Shown: positions 1 to 8,442 of the stretch, piece by piece
Position numbering within the stretch: position 1 is the first letter of the stretch
Layout: each line of letters opens with the position of its first letter
NCBI RefSeq assembly: GCF_019797745.1
Contig: NZ_VOSI01000004.1
Location: 392,079-456,078 of the forward strand
Direction of reading: 5' to 3'
From: Edaphocola aurantiacus
GTDB taxonomy: Bacteria > Bacteroidota > Bacteroidia > Chitinophagales > Chitinophagaceae
Length of the DNA: 64,000 nt
The notes under the pieces: generated by a model
The model's database searches: none
What the model was told of the DNA's origin: nothing
Seen by the model: only the letters and a program-made list of their open reading frames with translations
Made by a program: the position numbers and the translations under genes

Positions 1-1950
1 GATCTGCCGGGTACCTACAGCCTTTATCCTAAAAGCGCTGATGAGTATGTGGCCTATGAAACCCTCATTAATCCTTCAGGAGAAGATGTTCCTGATGTTA
101 TTGTTGTAGTGGCCGATGCCACCAATCTCAAACGTAATTTACTGTTCTGTTCGCAGATCATGGACCTGAAAAAGCCTGTTATCCTGGCGCTGACCATGAT
201 GGATATAGCCGGGAAGAAAGGACTTTCTGTCGATGAAAACATTCTTTCCCGCATGCTGGGCATTCCGGTACTGAATGTCAATCCCAGAGAAGGTAAGGGT
301 GTTCGCCCGCTGAAAGAAGCGATCGTACATGCAAAGAGCGGTGTAGGGGTACTGAAAGAACCCTTTATCGCCTTCCCCTCGCTGCAGCCGGGTTTCCTGG
401 AGCAGATCCGTCAGATCACGCAGATCGATAATGATTATGCGGCATTACATATTGCCTGTGCATCGGAGCGGCTGAGCTTCCTGACCGGCACACAACTGGA
501 GTCTATTGAGCAGGCCAAAAAAGAATATCAGTTCTCCAAAGCTAAAGTACAGGCAGCAGAGGTACTGGACCGCTATGCGACTATAGACCAGGTACTGCAA
601 TCTGCAACCCGTACCGATGGTCCGGAAAATAAAACGTCTGTCACTGCACGTTTAGATAAAATATTACTGCATAAAGTCTGGGGTAACCTGATCCTGATGC
701 TGGTACTCATACTATTGTTCCAGAGCATCTTCTGGCTGGCCTCCTATCCTATGGACTGGATCGATTCCGGATTCGGATTGCTCACCGGCTGGCTCAGTGG
801 TGTATTGCCCCAAGCCTGGTGGAGCGACCTGATCATCAACGGCCTTATTGCCGGTATTGGTGGGGTAGTGGTGTTCGTGCCTCAGATCGCCATTCTTTTC
901 GGACTCATTACCATACTGGAAGACAGCGGTTATATGGCCCGTATCAGTTTCCTGACCGATCGCCTGATGCGTTCGGTAGGTATGAACGGCCGTGCGGCTA
1001 TGCCCCTGATCAGCGGACTGGCCTGTGCGATTCCTGCTGTGATGGCCACCCGCATCATTGAAAATAAGAAGGAGCGCCTGATCGCGATCCTGATTACACC
1101 GCTGATGAGCTGTTCGGCCCGCCTGCCGGTATATACTATACTCATCAGCCTGGTGATCCCTAAAACCAATATATTGGGCTTCCTTTCTTTACAGGGACTG
1201 GTCATGATGGGCTTATATCTTTTAGGCTTTGTGATGGCCCTGGTAGTATCCAAGGTGTTAAGTATACTGCTGAAAACCAGCAACGGAAGTATGTTTCTGA
1301 TGGAGCTGCCGCTGTATCGTGCACCGCGTTGGCGTAATGCTTTACAGACTATGGCAGAGAAAGCAATGATCTTTGTAAAAGATGCCGGTAAGGTGATTAT
1401 GGTGATCTCCGTAGTGCTCTGGGCATTGGCCTCATATGGTCCTTCAAAACGAATGGCACCGGTAGAAGCCCGTTATGAAGCGTTCAGGACTGCACAGGGT
1501 GGGGAACTTACAGAGGATCAGAAGATAGAAGAGTCACATGAGAAACTGGAGCACTCTTATGCCGGTATCATGGGTAAAGCCATAGAGCCGGTAATCGAGC
1601 CCCTGGGTTATGACTGGAAGATCGGTATTGCGCTGATCACATCCTTTGCTGCACGTGAGGCCTATGTAGGTACTATTGCTACCTTATACAGTGTGGGTGA
1701 TGCCGATGGAGAGGCGTCTACCTTAAAACAAAAAATGGCACAGGCCCGTCACCGCGACGGTAGTCCGGTATATACACTGGCTGCAGGCAGCTCGCTGCTG
1801 GTCTTCTATGTATTTGCCATGCAGTGTATGAGTACCCTCGCTATTGTGAAGCGGGAGACAAAAAGTTGGAAATGGCCCCTGATTCAGTTCGCATATATGT
1901 CCGGCTTGGCGTACATTTGCGCATTAATTGTTTACCAGGTTTTAAAATAA
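1..1950 (+). CDS. feoB: Ferrous iron transporter FeoB, 5'-truncated by the window
   Basis: Imports Fe(II) across the inner membrane, using an N-terminal G-protein domain and a C-terminal membrane domain. The frame is open from base 1 and its first codons read DLPGTYSL, the G3 region of FeoB, so the real start (with the G1 P-loop) lies upstream. An internal ATG at 49 is not the start. The Gate-type membrane motifs are present (GYMARISFLTDRLMR, SCSARLPVYTILI, AAREAYVGT). The usual NxxD G4 motif reads TMMD here, a possible change in guanine specificity. 649 residues are visible. The next gene follows after 6 bases, so both are probably one transcript. Confidence 0.97.
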   Translation, partial: DLPGTYSLYPKSADEYVAYETLINPSGEDVPDVIVVVADATNLKRNLLFCSQIMDLKKPVILALTMMDIAGKKGLSVDENILSRMLGIPVLNVNPREGKGVRPLKEAIVHAKSGVGVLKEPFIAFPSLQPGFLEQIRQITQIDNDYAALHIACASERLSFLTGTQLESIEQAKKEYQFSKAKVQAAEVLDRYATIDQVLQSATRTDGPENKTSVTARLDKILLHKVWGNLILMLVLILLFQSIFWLASYPMDWIDSGFGLLTGWLSGVLPQAWWSDLIINGLIAGIGGVVVFVPQIAILFGLITILEDSGYMARISFLTDRLMRSVGMNGRAAMPLISGLACAIPAVMATRIIENKKERLIAILITPLMSCSARLPVYTILISLVIPKTNILGFLSLQGLVMMGLYLLGFVMALVVSKVLSILLKTSNGSMFLMELPLYRAPRWRNALQTMAEKAMIFVKDAGKVIMVISVVLWALASYGPSKRMAPVEARYEAFRTAQGGELTEDQKIEESHEKLEHSYAGIMGKAIEPVIEPLGYDWKIGIALITSFAAREAYVGTIATLYSVGDADGEASTLKQKMAQARHRDGSPVYTLAAGSSLLVFYVFAMQCMSTLAIVKRETKSWKWPLIQFAYMSGLAYICALIVYQVLK

Positions 1951-1956
1951 AGATTC

Positions 1957-2337
1957 ATGAACAAATATTTATTGGCCATTATCGGGGTATTCCTGGCTTT
2001 ATGCGGAATGGTATATGCCTTTGATGCCTCTCAACCGGGCAGTTACGACTTCAATGCCTTACTGATTGGTAATGGTGTATTGGCCATCCTTTCTGCCGTA
2101 ACCTATTTTATGGTAACCGGTGCATTGAAGAATGATAATCCCAATGCCTTCATCCGCGCCAAAATGGGCAGCACGATGATGCGTTTTTTCCTTTGTGTGG
2201 TATTATTCATCGGTTACGCATATGTGCATGGTAAGGCTGGTATCAAGCCAACAGTATTCATGTTCCTGGGTATGTACGTGATTTATTCTATTCTCGAGTC
2301 TGCGGTATTATCACAGAAAGGGAAGAAAAAAGCCTAA
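1957..2337 (+). CDS. Small four-helix membrane protein, unknown function
   Basis: A 126-residue protein of which most is hydrophobic. About four membrane helices are visible, at roughly residues 4-23, 35-57, 68-88 and 93-115, with a basic C-terminal tail (KGKKKA). The first helix could be mistaken for a signal peptide, but it is followed by further helices. It lies 6 bases after feoB and 12 before the SprT-like gene, so it is probably co-transcribed with both. No family was recognised. A role as accessory to iron uptake is only suggested by position. Confidence 0.8.
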   Translation: MNKYLLAIIGVFLALCGMVYAFDASQPGSYDFNALLIGNGVLAILSAVTYFMVTGALKNDNPNAFIRAKMGSTMMRFFLCVVLFIGYAYVHGKAGIKPTVFMFLGMYVIYSILESAVLSQKGKKKA

Positions 2338-2349
2338 GATAAAGTCCTG

Positions 2350-2991
2350 ATGAGTGCAGAGAAGTTGAGTTTTGATGCGTTTGGCCGGTATCTGCCACAG
2401 GGCACTTTAGATAAGGTAAAGCCCTGGTTTCAGCAATATACCATAAAACTGATCATCACCCGTGAGCGCAAGACCGTACTGGGCAATTACCGTCAGCCGG
2501 TAAAAACAGCCCCTTTCCACCGGGTTACCGTTAATGGTAACCTTAATCCGTATTCATTCCTGATCACCTTATTGCATGAGCTGGCCCACCTGGAAGCCTT
2601 CGTGCGCTACCATAACCGCATAGCTCCGCATGGTAAAGAGTGGCAGGATATTTTCCGCAATATTTTATCCGGCTACCTGGGGCAGGGTATCTTTCCGGCA
2701 GCACTGGAGCAGGCGATCAAAGCATCGTTGCAGGGGCTCAAAGCCTCATCCTGTGCCGATCCTTCCTTATACAAAGCCCTTTCGCTATACGACGAGCCGG
2801 GCACCGATGGCCTGGTCTGGGTAGAACAATTGCCTGCCAATGCACAATTTGTAACCAAAGAGGGCAGGGTATACCAGCTGCTGCACAAACGTCGCACACG
2901 CTATCTCTGCCGTGATCTGCAGACCCAGAGAGATTATCTCTTTGCTGGAGTAGTGCAGGTCAAGCCGCTGGAGCGGGAAAGTAGCAATTAA
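2350..2991 (+). CDS. SprT-like zinc-binding protein
   Basis: A 213-residue protein with the SprT-type metalloprotease signature. HELAHLEAF at about residues 77-85 supplies two zinc ligands and the catalytic Glu, and HGKEWQDIF about 17 residues further on supplies the third ligand, as in SprT/Spartan families. The C-terminal half carries scattered aromatic and basic residues but only two Cys, so the zinc ribbon of classical SprT is not complete. The substrate is unknown; related proteins cleave proteins on DNA. It is the last gene of the feoB run, followed at once by the rpsF promoter. Confidence 0.85.
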   Translation: MSAEKLSFDAFGRYLPQGTLDKVKPWFQQYTIKLIITRERKTVLGNYRQPVKTAPFHRVTVNGNLNPYSFLITLLHELAHLEAFVRYHNRIAPHGKEWQDIFRNILSGYLGQGIFPAALEQAIKASLQGLKASSCADPSLYKALSLYDEPGTDGLVWVEQLPANAQFVTKEGRVYQLLHKRRTRYLCRDLQTQRDYLFAGVVQVKPLERESSN

Positions 2992-2993
2992 AA

Positions 2994-3025
2994 TTTGTCA
3001 ATTTAGAAATAAATAAATACCTTTG
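2994..3025 (+). promoter_or_regulatory. Promoter of rpsF-rpsR-rplI
   Basis: TTTG at 2994-2997 and TACCTTTG at 3018-3025, separated by 20 bases, match the Bacteroidota consensus TTTG-N19-TAnnTTTG. Transcription would start near 3032, giving a leader of about 90 bases. Confidence 0.85.
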
Positions 3026-3038
3026 CAGTCCGAAAAAA

Positions 3039-3087
3039 TAAGGGCCACCTTTTAGACGTACTAAAAGATGTCCATTTGCAGCCCTTA
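3039..3087 (+). promoter_or_regulatory. Structured leader of the rpsF mRNA, candidate r-protein autoregulatory element
   Basis: Two nested perfect 7-bp stems are visible. TAAGGGC at 3039-3045 pairs with GCCCTTA at 3081-3087, and CTTTTAG at 3049-3055 pairs with CTAAAAG at 3061-3067 around the loop ACGTA. They are separated by an asymmetric internal loop (3 bases left, 13 right). S6:S18 is known to bind its own mRNA leader in many bacteria; that this structure is that element is inference. Confidence 0.5.
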
Positions 3088-3123
3088 GGCATAATCGGTT
3101 AATCTTATTAAAAAACATTTTTT

Positions 3124-3465
3124 ATGGCAACATCAAACATTCAGAACTATGAGTTGATGATCATCTTCACTCCGATCTTATCCGAGGAAGATTTCAAAGC
3201 TGCTCAGAAAAAGTTCACTTCTATCATTTCAGAAAATGGTGGTGAAATGGTTCACGAAAACCCATGGGGTCTGCGTTCTTTAGCTTACCCTATCCAAAAG
3301 AAAACTACAGGTTTATACACAGTAGTTGAGTACACTGCACCAACAGACGTTAACGCTAAAATTGAAGTTCAATTGAACCGTGACGAGACTGTAATGCGTT
3401 ACATGCTGACTCACCTGGATAAATTCGCTGTAGAGTATAACACTCGTAAACGTAACAAAGCTTAA
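3124..3465 (+). CDS. rpsF: 30S ribosomal protein S6
   Basis: A 113-residue S6, which binds the central domain of 16S rRNA with S18 in the small subunit platform. Recognised by NYELMIIF near the N-terminus and GLRSLAYPIQKKTTGLY in the middle, the conserved S6 strand pattern. It is the first gene of rpsF-rpsR-rplI, the usual order. Codon use shifts to the Ala/Lys/Arg codons typical of highly expressed genes. The N-terminus is a little longer than E. coli S6 (MATSNIQ before NYEL). Expression is probably controlled through the structured leader at 3039-3087. Confidence 0.98.
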   Translation: MATSNIQNYELMIIFTPILSEEDFKAAQKKFTSIISENGGEMVHENPWGLRSLAYPIQKKTTGLYTVVEYTAPTDVNAKIEVQLNRDETVMRYMLTHLDKFAVEYNTRKRNKA

Positions 3466-3522
3466 TCCGGGCCCGTTACATTATTCGTAAACTAATTTTC
3501 ATTCAACCACAATTTTATTAAA

Positions 3523-3789
3523 ATGGCTAGAAATAACGATATTAAATACTTGAGCAGTACTCGTATCGAGAACCGTCAAAAAAAATACTGCCGTTTCAAA
3601 AAATTAGGTATCAAATATATTGATTATAAAGATGCTGAATTTTTGAAAAAATTCTTAAACGAGCAAGGTAAAATGTTACCTCGTCGTATCACCGGTACTT
3701 CCCTGAAATACCAACGTAAATTAGGCCATGCAATTAAAAAAGCACGCCAAATGGCAATTCTGCCTTATGTTACTGACTTATTAAAGTAA
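3523..3789 (+). CDS. rpsR: 30S ribosomal protein S18
   Basis: An 88-residue S18, partner of S6 on the 30S platform. The family core [18 protein letters not shown] and the signature [20 protein letters not shown] are intact. Only one Cys remains (CRFKK), so this is the zinc-independent form. It lies 57 bases after rpsF and 15 before rplI in the same transcript. Confidence 0.98.
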   Translation: MARNNDIKYLSSTRIENRQKKYCRFKKLGIKYIDYKDAEFLKKFLNEQGKMLPRRITGTSLKYQRKLGHAIKKARQMAILPYVTDLLK

Positions 3790-3804
3790 TAAAAATTTTA
3801 AACA

Positions 3805-4248
3805 ATGAAAGTAATCTTAATAAAAGAAGTAGATAATTTAGGTGGTGCGCACGAAATCGTTGACGTTCGTCCGGGATACGCTCGTAACTTCCTGATTCCT
3901 CAGAAATACGCTATTGAAGCTTCTGCATCTAACCTGAAAATCCAGGAAGAGCGTCAAAAGCAACTTGCTAAAAAAGAAGAAAAATTACTGGCTAACATTG
4001 CGAGCGTTAAAGCTGCTCTGGAAACTCCGGTAAAACTGACTGCTAAGATCGGTGAAAATGGTAAAATCTTCGGATCTGTTACCTCTATCCAACTGGCACG
4101 TGCTATCCGTGAGCAAAAGCAATATGAAATCGACCGTCGTCGTATTTCTATCTTAGACGAAATTAAAGAAGCTGGTTCTTACAAAGCACAAATCGACTTT
4201 GGTAAAGATCACCTGGTTGAATTAACTTTCGACGTAGTAGCAGAGTAA
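3805..4248 (+). CDS. rplI: 50S ribosomal protein L9
   Basis: A 147-residue L9, the elongated protein near the L1 stalk. The N-terminal domain carries LGGAHEIVDVRPGYARNFLIP, the L9 signature. A long Lys/Glu/Ala-rich helix follows at about 50-80, then the C-terminal rRNA-binding domain with GKIFGSVTS. It is the last gene of the operon, with two strong terminators downstream. Confidence 0.98.
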   Translation: MKVILIKEVDNLGGAHEIVDVRPGYARNFLIPQKYAIEASASNLKIQEERQKQLAKKEEKLLANIASVKAALETPVKLTAKIGENGKIFGSVTSIQLARAIREQKQYEIDRRRISILDEIKEAGSYKAQIDFGKDHLVELTFDVVAE

Positions 4249-4268
4249 TTCTTGCACAATATATTTTG

Positions 4269-4301
4269 AAAACAGGCTCGCTTTGCGGGCCTGTTTTTTT
4301 T
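4269..4301 (+). terminator. Terminator of the rpsF operon
   Basis: AACAGGC at 4271-4277 pairs with GCCTGTT at 4289-4295, preceded by an A tract and followed by Ts, 20 bases after rplI. The A/T symmetry allows function on both strands. Confidence 0.9.
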
Positions 4302-4370
4302 ATGCGTTAAACGCGAAACTATGCTATGTTCTGATGTAAGCTGAAATAGGCGGAACGCGAAAAATGTTTT

Positions 4371-4402
4371 AAAAATCCCTTGCTGTACAGCAAGGGATTT
4401 TT
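4371..4402. terminator. Second hairpin terminator in the rplI-miaB gap
   Basis: A perfect 15-base inverted repeat at 4371-4385 and 4388-4402 (AAAAATCCCTTGCTG and its complement) has a 2-base centre. The rest of the 387-base gap (4249-4635) holds no gene. Bases 4403-4583 show nothing recognisable, and the miaB promoter follows. Confidence 0.75.
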
Positions 4403-4583
4403 ATATGATAATAGACCTTGTTTTACTACTTAACCAGTTTTCGCGTAGCCATAAGTTGGTTATCTGCCGTCATGACCTGTAGTAATATTGTTTAATAGAT
4501 TATTGCTATTTACAAGCTGAAAACATGATATGCTTAAGATGAATCTTCTATCTTACATCTTAACCTAAATTTTTGCTGCTATT

Positions 4584-4616
4584 TTGTCAGTTAATTGTCT
4601 GGATTGTGTAATTTTG
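4584..4616 (+). promoter_or_regulatory. Promoter of miaB
   Basis: TTG at 4584-4586 and TAATTTTG at 4609-4616 are 22 bases apart, and the ATG is at 4636. The predicted leader is only about 13 bases long. Confidence 0.7.
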
Positions 4617-4635
4617 TAGCTTATATTTTTGAACA

Positions 4636-6057
4636 ATGTTAGAAACGCATAATAAGACAATGGATGAGGCTCGCCAGGGCGAGGCTTACGGGGGACAGCT
4701 GGAAGCTGAAAAGAAGTTTGAGAAGCATTTCTATATCGAAAGTTATGGATGCGCCATGAATTTTAATGATAGTGAAATCGTTGCCTCTATCCTGAACGAA
4801 CACGGGTTCGGAGCAACAAAAATCATAGAAGATGCTAACCTGGTGCTGGTTAATACCTGTTCTATCCGCGAGAAAGCAGAGCAGACGGTACGTAACCGCC
4901 TGGTCCATTTCAAAGGATTAAAAAAGAACCGTCCGGATATGCTGGTGGGCGTGCTGGGCTGTATGGCCGAGCGCCTGAAAGCTAAGCTGCTGGAAGAAGA
5001 AAAACTGGTAGACCTGGTAATCGGACCGGATGCTTATCGTACCCTGCCTAACCTGATCGCAGAAGCGGAAACAGGTCAGAAAGGAGTAAACGTACTGTTG
5101 AGCCGTGAAGAAACCTATGCCGATATTGCACCGATCCGTCTGGATAGCAATGGCGTAAGTTCATTTGTGAGCATTATGCGTGGCTGTAACAATATGTGTA
5201 CTTTCTGTGTAGTGCCATTTACCCGTGGCCGCGAGCGCAGCCGTGATCCGCAATCTATCCTGCGCGAAGTGCAGGACCTGGTAGACAGAGGGTATAAAGA
5301 AGTAACCCTGCTGGGACAGAATGTGGACAGCTATTACCATACCAATGATGATGGTTCTGAGGTCGTTAACTTTGCCCGCCTGCTCGAGCTGGTGGCACTG
5401 GTATCGCCTAAACTGCGGGTACGTTTCAGTACCTCGCATCCTAAAGATATTACGGATGAGGTATTGTTTACTATGAAGAAGTATGACAATATCTGTAACA
5501 ATATCCACCTGCCGGTGCAGAGTGGTTCTACGCGCGTATTGCAGCTGATGAACCGTACCTATACCAAAGAGTGGTACCTGAAAAAAGTAGATCGCATCCG
5601 TGAGATCATCCCGGATTGTGCAATCACCTGTGATATCATCTGCGGCTTCTGTACCGAAACAGAAGAAGATCACCAGGAGACTCTGGAAGTAATGGCATAC
5701 AGCAATTACGACCTGTCTTATATGTATATCTATTCCGAAAGACCAGGTACACTGGCCGCACGCCGTTATGCAGATGACGTGCCGGATGAGGTGAAGAGCC
5801 GTCGCCTGGATGAAGTTATTGCCCTGCAACGTAAAATGAGTGCAGCAATCTTTAAACGCGATATCGGTAAAACATACGAGGTGCTGATCGAGAATACCAG
5901 TAAACGTAGCGAAGAGCATTGGTCCGGGCGCAACAGCCAGAGCCGTGTGATCGTATTCCCTAAGGGAGACTATAATTTACAAAAAGGCGATTATGCAACT
6001 GTCAAAGTTACCGATGCGACCAGCGGCACACTGATTGGTGAAATTGTTGCTGTATAG
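4636..6057 (+). CDS. miaB: tRNA-2-methylthio-N6-dimethylallyladenosine synthase
   Basis: Radical SAM methylthiotransferase that adds the 2-methylthio group to i6A37 of tRNAs reading UNN codons. The three Cys of the N-terminal auxiliary 4Fe-4S cluster are at 39 (YGCAMN), 75 (NTCSIR) and 109 (LGCMAE). The radical SAM cluster is CNNMCTFC at 184-191. A C-terminal TRAM domain follows. The length (473) is normal apart from about 25 extra polar residues before HFYIESYGC, so a later start is possible, but no good alternative ATG lies near the domain. The sigma-54 activator gene starts 19 bases downstream, a pairing I recall from other Bacteroidota. Confidence 0.97.
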   Translation: MLETHNKTMDEARQGEAYGGQLEAEKKFEKHFYIESYGCAMNFNDSEIVASILNEHGFGATKIIEDANLVLVNTCSIREKAEQTVRNRLVHFKGLKKNRPDMLVGVLGCMAERLKAKLLEEEKLVDLVIGPDAYRTLPNLIAEAETGQKGVNVLLSREETYADIAPIRLDSNGVSSFVSIMRGCNNMCTFCVVPFTRGRERSRDPQSILREVQDLVDRGYKEVTLLGQNVDSYYHTNDDGSEVVNFARLLELVALVSPKLRVRFSTSHPKDITDEVLFTMKKYDNICNNIHLPVQSGSTRVLQLMNRTYTKEWYLKKVDRIREIIPDCAITCDIICGFCTETEEDHQETLEVMAYSNYDLSYMYIYSERPGTLAARRYADDVPDEVKSRRLDEVIALQRKMSAAIFKRDIGKTYEVLIENTSKRSEEHWSGRNSQSRVIVFPKGDYNLQKGDYATVKVTDATSGTLIGEIVAV

Positions 6058-6076
6058 TATCCTAAACTAACCCATT

Positions 6077-7396
6077 ATGGATTTACAATCGATTAAGAAT
6101 AGATTTGGCATTATAGGTAATGATCCCACATTGAACTATGCACTGCAGGTAGCGGCTCAGGTAGCCAACACCGATCTGAGCGTACTCATTATGGGAGAGA
6201 GTGGTGTAGGTAAAGAGATATTTTCGCAGATCATACATAACCTGTCTTCCCGCAAGCATAATCCCTTTATTGCGGTCAACTGCGGTGCGATCCCGGAAGG
6301 CACGATTGACTCAGAACTGTTCGGACACGAAAAAGGTTCGTTCACCTCTGCCAGCGATCAGCGTAAGGGTTATTTTGAATCCGTAAACGGTGGTACCATT
6401 TTCCTGGATGAGATCGGGGAGATGCCCCTGGGTACACAGGCGCGCCTGCTGCGTATGCTGGAGACCGGCGAGTTTATCCGCGTAGGTTCCTCCAAAGTAC
6501 TGAAAGCAGATGTACGTGTAGTTGCGGCAACGAATAAAGATTTGCTGAAGCTGACACAGGAAGGTAAGTTCCGGGAGGATCTGTATTATCGTCTTAATAC
6601 TGTTCCGATCCGCGTTCCGGCATTACGGGAGCGCAGAGAGGATGTATACCTGCTGTTCCGCAAATTTGTGATCGATTTTGCAGAGCGCTATAAAACCACT
6701 CCGATACAGTTAGATGATGAAGCACGCCACACACTGATGTCCTACCCATGGCCGGGCAATGTGCGTGAGCTGAAAAATATGGCAGAGCAGATCTCTGTAC
6801 TCTCTACCGATAAATTAGTAACGGCAGACAGGCTGAACAATTTCCTGCCAAAGGCTGCACAGGGCAGCAATATGCCCATGCTGGCCGCTCCTGCAGAGTC
6901 TGCACCCATGAAGTCTTTTACGGCTTCTGAAAGCGCGGGAACCACAGAGCGGGAGATCTTGTATAAGCTCTTCTTCGACCTGAAAAAAGACTCTAACGAT
7001 ATCAAACAATTATTGTTTGAACTGTTACAGCAGCAGAATAGCGGTGGTGGCATGACGAGTAGCATGACCAAAGTAAATAATGCACCAATGTCCGGAGATG
7101 GATTCTCCATGCCGAATTACAGCAGCCAGAATGCAGGACCTATCGTTACCCCGGAGCCTAATAACTATGTAAACTATCCTCAGAATTCCGGATCACCGGT
7201 GATCCTCAGCGGTCCCGACAGCCTGGATCATCATGAAGAGGTAGAGGAGTCGCTCTCTCTGATCGATAAAGAAAGAGAGCTGATTACCAAAGCACTGCAG
7301 AAGCATAAAGGCAAGCGTAAGGATGCGGCTCATGAACTGGGCATCTCGGAAAGGACTTTATACCGTAAGATCAAAGAATACGATATTGACGAATAA
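6077..7396 (+). CDS. Sigma-54-dependent Fis-family activator without a receiver domain
   Basis: A 439-residue AAA+ enhancer-binding protein. The ATPase domain starts almost at residue 1: Walker A GESGVGKE at about 40-47, Walker B FLDEIGEM, and sensor region ATNKDLLKL with FREDLYYRLN and PWPGNVREL. The sigma-54-contacting loop reads GSFTSA instead of the canonical GAFTGA, keeping the key Phe-Thr. A low-complexity Ser/Asn/Pro linker (about 260-385) precedes a C-terminal Fis-type helix-turn-helix (KDAAHELGISERTLYRKI). No receiver or PAS domain is present, so its input is unknown. Probably co-transcribed with miaB. Confidence 0.95.
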   Translation: MDLQSIKNRFGIIGNDPTLNYALQVAAQVANTDLSVLIMGESGVGKEIFSQIIHNLSSRKHNPFIAVNCGAIPEGTIDSELFGHEKGSFTSASDQRKGYFESVNGGTIFLDEIGEMPLGTQARLLRMLETGEFIRVGSSKVLKADVRVVAATNKDLLKLTQEGKFREDLYYRLNTVPIRVPALRERREDVYLLFRKFVIDFAERYKTTPIQLDDEARHTLMSYPWPGNVRELKNMAEQISVLSTDKLVTADRLNNFLPKAAQGSNMPMLAAPAESAPMKSFTASESAGTTEREILYKLFFDLKKDSNDIKQLLFELLQQQNSGGGMTSSMTKVNNAPMSGDGFSMPNYSSQNAGPIVTPEPNNYVNYPQNSGSPVILSGPDSLDHHEEVEESLSLIDKERELITKALQKHKGKRKDAAHELGISERTLYRKIKEYDIDE

Positions 7397-7420
7397 GTAC
7401 GGAACAGAAGGTAAAATGCA

Positions 7421-7468
7421 GTAAATAAACACAGCTGAAAATAGCTGGCCTGTTTATTTACTTTTATT
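7421..7468. terminator. Terminator after the sigma-54 activator gene
   Basis: A long hairpin: GTAAATAAACA at 7421-7431 pairs with TGTTTATTTAC at 7451-7461, with an inner CAGCT/AGCTG pair and a T-rich run after it. Confidence 0.85.
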
Positions 7469-7534
7469 TTTAATTTTTACTTTCTAACTTAGACTTTCTT
7501 TATACCTCTGTAAAAACTTTAAAACACTAAACTT

Positions 7535-8401
7535 ATGCGCTGGAGAGGAGAACGCGAAAGCGATAATGTAGAAGATCAACGCGGGATGAGCGGCGGTGGC
7601 CGCATTGCGATCGGTGGTGGTATCGGTACCATCCTTATCGTAGTGATCGGATTGCTGATGGGCAAAAGCCCGACCAACATCTTCAGTGATGTGATGCAGA
7701 ATAATAGTCAGAGCTCTTCGTATGAACAGACGACGACGGCCAATCCGGCAGATGATTCCACTGCACAGATGATCAAAGTCGTACTGGCCAGTACAGAAGA
7801 TGTCTGGAGCGAGATCTTCAGACAAGCAGGGGCAAGTTACCAGGCACCTAAATTACGCATGTTTACCGGTGCTACACAAACTGCCTGTGGACAAGGACAA
7901 CAAGCGATGGGACCATTTTATTGTCCTGCTGATACTAAGGTCTATATTGACCTGAGTTTCTGTGATGAGTTAAGAACAAAATTTAATGCACCCGGCAACT
8001 TTGCAGTAGCTTATGTAATTGCGCATGAAGTCGGACATCATATTCAGAACCTGATGGGCACCTCCGAAAAGGTACAGCAGTTAAGAGGTCGTGTGAGCGA
8101 AGCCGAATACAACCGCTACTCTGTAGCACTGGAGTTGCAGGCCGATTTCTATGCCGGTGTATGGGCTTACCATGCACAACGTATGCGCAATATCCTGGAG
8201 CCGGGCGATCTGGAAGCTGCACTGAAAGCAGCTAATGCCATCGGTGATGATAAGCTGCAGCAGGAGGCTCAGGGCTATGTAGTACCCGATGCCTTTACAC
8301 ACGGTACCTCCGATCAGCGCATGTTCTGGTTTAAGAAAGGATTCCAGACCGGAGACCTGAACCAGGGCAATACCTTTAAGGCACTGGGGCTGGCCAGCTA
8401 A
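7535..8401 (+). CDS. YpfJ-type neutral zinc metallopeptidase
   Basis: A 288-residue protein of the putative neutral zinc metallopeptidase family (E. coli YpfJ). An Arg-rich N-terminus (MRWRGERESDNVEDQRG) precedes one membrane helix at about 24-43. Next is a polar linker, then the catalytic domain with HEVGHH at 164-169 and a downstream LELQADFYAGVWA motif that supplies the next zinc ligand. The C-terminal DAFTHGTSDQRMFWFKKGF is also typical. It is expected to be membrane-anchored with the peptidase outside; the substrate is unknown. It stands alone behind a terminator. Confidence 0.93.
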   Translation: MRWRGERESDNVEDQRGMSGGGRIAIGGGIGTILIVVIGLLMGKSPTNIFSDVMQNNSQSSSYEQTTTANPADDSTAQMIKVVLASTEDVWSEIFRQAGASYQAPKLRMFTGATQTACGQGQQAMGPFYCPADTKVYIDLSFCDELRTKFNAPGNFAVAYVIAHEVGHHIQNLMGTSEKVQQLRGRVSEAEYNRYSVALELQADFYAGVWAYHAQRMRNILEPGDLEAALKAANAIGDDKLQQEAQGYVVPDAFTHGTSDQRMFWFKKGFQTGDLNQGNTFKALGLAS

Positions 8402-8442
8402 GCCATCCATCTTTAGTATTATTATTTAAAATATTACCGACA

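Noticed and set aside
5161..5919. 252-codon open frame on the minus strand inside miaB
   Set aside because: It is a shadow of miaB, with no family features and with miaB strongly supported by its iron-sulfur motifs.
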